Shown here: positions 27,338 to 30,290 of the stretch, one piece after another
Layout: every line of letters starts with the position of its first letter
Numbering within the stretch: position 1 is the stretch's first letter
Source: CAYZMH01 sp964479445
Lineage (GTDB): Bacteria; Bacteroidota; Bacteroidia; Bacteroidales; GCA-2748055
DNA: 30,290 nucleotides
Assembly: GCA_964479445.1 (NCBI GenBank)
Contig: CAYZMH010000040.1
Coordinates: forward strand, 1 to 30,290
Direction of reading: 5' to 3'
Translations under genes and position numbers: made by a program
The notes under the pieces: model-generated
The model's database searches: none
What the model was told of the DNA's origin: nothing
What the model saw: the letters and a program-made list of their open reading frames with translations, nothing else

Positions 27338-28033
27338 CTAAATAATACGTTCCTGCCGGTACATGCAGTCGGTGCGGTCGCATCCGGCACACCGGTTTGG
27401 GTCATAGGTTACATCCCGGCCGATACCGATCAGACCGCTTATCGATTTTACCGGGACCATCAGTCCGCTCTCCTTCAGCCAAACCCCGCAAATACCCTCC
27501 GGGAACAACCGGAACAGGACATGCTGCTCCTCCACGTTCCAGTCGCAATAACCCGGACTATACATATTGGTAACCTTCAATCCTTCCGCCGCTGCCTCTT
27601 CACCGATCCGCTTGTGAACATACCCGGTGATCCGCTCCACCAGCAGCGTTCCCACGATATCGGCCACGTAGCCGCCCATCACATCACCCTCCCGGTTCAG
27701 GGCTTCGATTCGCTCTCCGATGGCCGGTCCGGCCGTGCACACAAAAAAGGCAGTCCGGGTGGCCCGGCGCATCTTCCGGGAAACGAACCGGCCGGCCCTG
27801 AACCGGGTACCCCCGACCTCCATCCGGTGATGCCGGGTATCCACCCCGACAGGCTCCGCGAGCCGGTAGCCGTAACAGAGCCCATCCATCCTGCGGCTTT
27901 GTTCCACCTCCCGTTCAATGATCTCTCTGTAAAACGGCGGGGCTTCCCGCTCATCCAGCTTCATCAGCCGGTAGATATCCGCCAGGTCGATCTCCACTTC
28001 ACCGGGGAGAAAACGATGGGTATATACACTCAT
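27338..28033 (-). CDS. Stand-alone methionine-synthase activation-domain-like protein
   Basis: The start at 28033 gives 231 residues and an ATGA overlap with the upstream GTPase stop; an in-frame ATG at 28045 would add four residues. The central region resembles the C-terminal AdoMet-binding activation domain of cobalamin-dependent methionine synthase (MetH): 'NMYSPGYCDWNVEEQHVLF' (156-174) fits the RxSPGYxxxPxxxQ motif, and 'KESGLMVPVKSISG' (187-200) fits the TExxAMxPxxSvSG motif. The segment 'MGGYVADIVGTLLVE' is also typical of these small homologues. A C-terminal cluster CAGCDRTDC (215-223, Cx2Cx4C) could hold metal or an Fe-S centre and is not part of the MetH domain. Probable role: helping to reactivate or shuttle methyl groups on a corrinoid protein, together with the RACE protein next to it. 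This role is inferred from fold and context. Confidence 0.82.
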   Translation of the reverse strand: MSVYTHRFLPGEVEIDLADIYRLMKLDEREAPPFYREIIEREVEQSRRMDGLCYGYRLAEPVGVDTRHHRMEVGGTRFRAGRFVSRKMRRATRTAFFVCTAGPAIGERIEALNREGDVMGGYVADIVGTLLVERITGYVHKRIGEEAAAEGLKVTNMYSPGYCDWNVEEQHVLFRLFPEGICGVWLKESGLMVPVKSISGLIGIGRDVTYDPNRCAGCDRTDCMYRQERII

Positions 28034-28944
28034 GGGCGGGCGCATTTTAAAAATGTTTTTCTCAGCTTCCCGGGGGTAAAATCCTCGCCAAAAGCAATGA
28101 CCTCGGTGGGTCCCCGGTAGCCGTCAATAACCTCTTTGCTGTATGAACCGAAAACCGACTGGATCCCCACCACCTTTTCATCGGTGGTGTTGACAAATCC
28201 CTTGATGCGCGGACTCTCCTGCCGGATCTCCTCCACGAACCGGTCAAGGCCGTCCGGGGTGATCCGGTCATGGACCCGCATCACACAGGCTTTCATACCG
28301 GGCCTCCCTTCCGACTCCTTTTCGCCAACATGTGCCGCGGCCTCCTGCGGCCGGGCCTGGATGGGATCCGGGCCATCCGGATCAAACCGGCAATAGGTGG
28401 TTTCGCGGATTGCCGCAAACGGGTTGATAGCCTGAACCTCCCTCCGCAGGGTCTCTTTATCGCCCCTGTAAAGATCGATCTTGTTAAGCAGCACGGTGTC
28501 GGCCACCATTACCTGGTGCCTTACACGGGGCATCATGTGTAAGCCCTGGTGGAAATGGGGTGCGTCCACAATGCTGATAATGCGGGATAAGGTGACATGG
28601 TCCCTGATGGCGGGATCCCCGAGCAATTCAATGATGTTGATGGGATCCGACAAGCCCGATGCTTCCAGGAAGATCAGTTCCGGTTGATACTCGCTCACCA
28701 GCTTTTCAAGGGACCGGATAAAGGTTCCCAGCATACACACGCAGAATACCGACCCGTTGTTCACCTCCACCAGGCGAAAGGGTTCACCACTTCGCTGCAG
28801 CTCTTTCCCGTCGGTTCCGCTGGAGGCAAATTCGTTCTGGATCACGGCAATGCGATGCCGGTCGGCATAAAGGGCCAGGATATGTTTCAGAAGCGAGGTT
28901 TTCCCGCTCCCCAAAAATCCCGTGACCAGGTAAAAGCGGCTCAT
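28030..28944 (-). CDS. CobW/COG0523 family GTPase, metal or cobalamin chaperone-like
   Basis: A 304-residue G3E-family P-loop GTPase. Walker A is 'GFLGSGKTS' (9-17), the Walker B-like segment is 'FLEASGLSDP' (92-101), and the base-recognition motif is 'NKID' (154-157). The family's metal-binding motif, usually CxCC, appears here as 'CVC' (68-70) followed by Met, so one cysteine is missing. The C-terminal half (about 205-304) fits the CobW C-terminal domain, with a 'RIKGFVNT' segment. Family members deliver zinc, cobalt or other metals to client proteins. Here the likely client is the zinc-dependent methyltransferase or the corrinoid protein of the same cassette. It overlaps both neighbours by 4 bases (ATGA at 28941-28944 and 28030-28033), showing tight co-expression. 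Confidence 0.88.
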   Translation of the reverse strand: MSRFYLVTGFLGSGKTSLLKHILALYADRHRIAVIQNEFASSGTDGKELQRSGEPFRLVEVNNGSVFCVCMLGTFIRSLEKLVSEYQPELIFLEASGLSDPINIIELLGDPAIRDHVTLSRIISIVDAPHFHQGLHMMPRVRHQVMVADTVLLNKIDLYRGDKETLRREVQAINPFAAIRETTYCRFDPDGPDPIQARPQEAAAHVGEKESEGRPGMKACVMRVHDRITPDGLDRFVEEIRQESPRIKGFVNTTDEKVVGIQSVFGSYSKEVIDGYRGPTEVIAFGEDFTPGKLRKTFLKCARP

Positions 28945-30290
28945 CCCTGTTTTGCTTTCAGGTAGGAATCGATCTTGTTTTCAATATCTTTCACCGGCGG
29001 GGTCTGTGCATTAAACTCCAGGTTCCCGTCCATAACGATCGCCGGTACCTTCTGAACCCCCAGGGTAACCATCATCTGCACTCCTTGCTCCTCCTTGATC
29101 TTGTACTCGCGGAAAATGACCCGGTCACCAAAGGACCCGGCAGCCCGCTTAACGGCACTGACCATGTACTGGCAGGGAGCACAGGAGGCGGAATCCAGGG
29201 TCACTACATCGATCACGACTTTATCCGGTAACCAGTGATCCGACAGGTCCAGCTTTTCAATCTCGGACACGGGAGCTTCGGCTGCCCGCAACTCCCCCTG
29301 CAGCATCTCGTCGCTCACCAGGCGGGTTACGGCCTGGATATTCTCCACCGGGGTGTCCATGGGCAGATCACAACCCGGGGCCAGGATGAACCCCTGGTTC
29401 CCCGCGGTGTCCATGCAATGCAGGGCTTCATGCTGGGAATCTTCCTCGCTGCCCATGAGCAGCACCACGGTTAAGCGCATATTCCCGCCAAAACTCACCT
29501 GGTGGTCCAGGGCAATGTCCCGTACATAATCCAGCGGTATATTCTCATCAATGGAAACATTGTCGGGCCGGCAGCGGCACATCACCTCGATGTTCTGCTG
29601 GGCATTGCCGCAGACGAAAAAAGAGCTCAGCCCCTGCTCTTCCCGGATATGGTCAAAGATCTCCGTGGCATAAGGCATCACGAATTGCTCAAACGACATG
29701 GGGTCGATCTGGCTTGTCATGGGATCCACCATGGCAATCACATCACACCCTGCTTCCAGGTAGTTGGATGCCATCATCTTTGCCACCCTGGTGGTGAACT
29801 CCATCAATCGCTGCACCTGCTCCGGGTCCTCGAAGAATTTCATGAAAATATCGGTCCCCATCAGGTGAAGGCCGAGGGTGAACGGACCGGTGATCAGTCC
29901 GTATAACGCCACATCGGGATACTTATCGCGCAACTGCCTGGCTGCATCCATCACGACCGGAATACGCCCTTTGCAGGAACAGGGAACCTCCAGCTCTTCC
30001 AGCTTCACTCCCTCCTGCAGGGGGTGACTCACCACGGCCGGCGGATTGTCATCCGACCATTTGAGACTGCATCCCAGCACCTCGGCTTCAATCTGCAGGT
30101 CAAACACCACCGGGATGCCGTCGGGATGGTATAACTCCAGGGCCCGTGAAACGCCCTCGACGATGTGATCGGAATCTTTGAGGTATTTTTCCGCCGGCAT
30201 GCCCAGCAACTTTCCTCCATGAACTCCCACAAAGGGAACCCAGGGGATGCGGTCCACCGGCTCACGGGCAAAGGCTTTTCGTATTCGTTC
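28941..30290 (-). CDS. URO-D/MtaA-type corrinoid methyltransferase fused to a thioredoxin-like domain, N-terminus cut
   Basis: The frame is open to the right edge, so the N-terminus is outside. A GTG at 30257 could be mistaken for the start, but the 11 codons before it ('ERIRKAFAREP') continue the normal N-terminal pattern of this family. The main part is a uroporphyrinogen-decarboxylase-type barrel like MtaA/MtbA/CmuA, which move methyl groups between corrinoid proteins and an acceptor using a bound zinc. The zinc motif HxCxN...C reads here 'FVCGN' (29604-29618) and 'APGCDLP' (Cys codon 29370-29372), with Phe in place of His. A final 93-residue thioredoxin-like domain (28944-29222) has a CAPC motif and a 'KVPAIV' cis-proline site. 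The stop overlaps the GTPase start. True methyl donor and acceptor are unknown. Confidence 0.85.
   Translation of the reverse strand, partial: ERIRKAFAREPVDRIPWVPFVGVHGGKLLGMPAEKYLKDSDHIVEGVSRALELYHPDGIPVVFDLQIEAEVLGCSLKWSDDNPPAVVSHPLQEGVKLEELEVPCSCKGRIPVVMDAARQLRDKYPDVALYGLITGPFTLGLHLMGTDIFMKFFEDPEQVQRLMEFTTRVAKMMASNYLEAGCDVIAMVDPMTSQIDPMSFEQFVMPYATEIFDHIREEQGLSSFFVCGNAQQNIEVMCRCRPDNVSIDENIPLDYVRDIALDHQVSFGGNMRLTVVLLMGSEEDSQHEALHCMDTAGNQGFILAPGCDLPMDTPVENIQAVTRLVSDEMLQGELRAAEAPVSEIEKLDLSDHWLPDKVVIDVVTLDSASCAPCQYMVSAVKRAAGSFGDRVIFREYKIKEEQGVQMMVTLGVQKVPAIVMDGNLEFNAQTPPVKDIENKIDSYLKAKQG

Noticed and set aside
26909..28120. Plus-strand open frame of 403 codons across the activator and activation-domain genes
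   Set aside because: It spans two coupled minus-strand genes with clear domains and has no features of its own.
30257..30257. GTG at 30257 as the start of the methyltransferase gene
   Set aside because: The frame stays open upstream to the edge and the 11 preceding codons match the usual family N-terminus, so the real start is outside the window.
1..30290. Mobile element, phage or CRISPR origin for parts of the window
   Set aside because: No transposase, integrase, terminal repeats, repeat-spacer pattern or tRNA target was seen, and codon use looks similar throughout.

Overview
The window reads as chromosomal DNA of a member of the Bacteroidota, most likely an anaerobic or facultative marine or sediment polysaccharide degrader. 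Three signs support this. Three large secreted proteins end in the type IX secretion sorting domain (a 'YPNP' motif followed by a short beta-rich tail). Most catabolic enzymes carry lipoprotein signals. Two possible promoters resemble the Bacteroidota -7 box (TAnnTTTG). Corrinoid-dependent methyl-transfer genes at the right end suggest anaerobic metabolism. I saw no rRNA, tRNA, CRISPR array, transposase or phage gene. Species cannot be fixed from the sequence.

Left block, minus strand, about 1-16353: a tightly spaced catabolic operon read right to left. It encodes a PA14-containing GH3 beta-glycosidase, a divergent GH92 alpha-mannosidase, a large T9SS-exported protein with an unassigned clan GH-A type glycosidase domain, an iduronate-2-sulfatase-like sulfatase, a divergent GH29 alpha-L-fucosidase-like enzyme, two further sulfatases, and a carbohydrate-binding-type protein cut by the left edge. 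The set fits stepwise breakdown of a sulfated, fucose- and mannose-containing glycan such as a fucoidan, sulfated fucomannan or glycoprotein glycan. No SusC/SusD pair, sulfatase-maturing enzyme or regulator is present, so the locus must continue or rely on genes elsewhere.

Middle block: just upstream, and separated from GH3 by a strong hairpin terminator, is a 1308-residue secreted protein with two lamin-tail-like domains, several copies of a roughly 85-residue repeat and a T9SS tail. A 408-base divergent spacer follows. On the plus strand come a fourth sulfatase with an extra C-terminal domain and an M14 zinc carboxypeptidase-like T9SS protein. The peptidase's tail repeats resemble those of the GH-A protein. 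A single DUF1080 lipoprotein (minus strand) follows.

Right block, minus strand, 25826-30290: a translationally coupled cassette. It encodes a uroporphyrinogen-decarboxylase-family methyltransferase with a C-terminal thioredoxin-like domain (cut by the right edge), a CobW/COG0523 GTPase, a stand-alone protein resembling the methionine-synthase activation domain, and a ferredoxin-ASKHA protein of the RamA/RACE type that reactivates corrinoid proteins. The corrinoid protein itself is not in the window. This cassette is the best candidate for an incompletely described system: a one-carbon demethylation pathway beside a sulfated-glycan locus. A functional link between the two is inference only.
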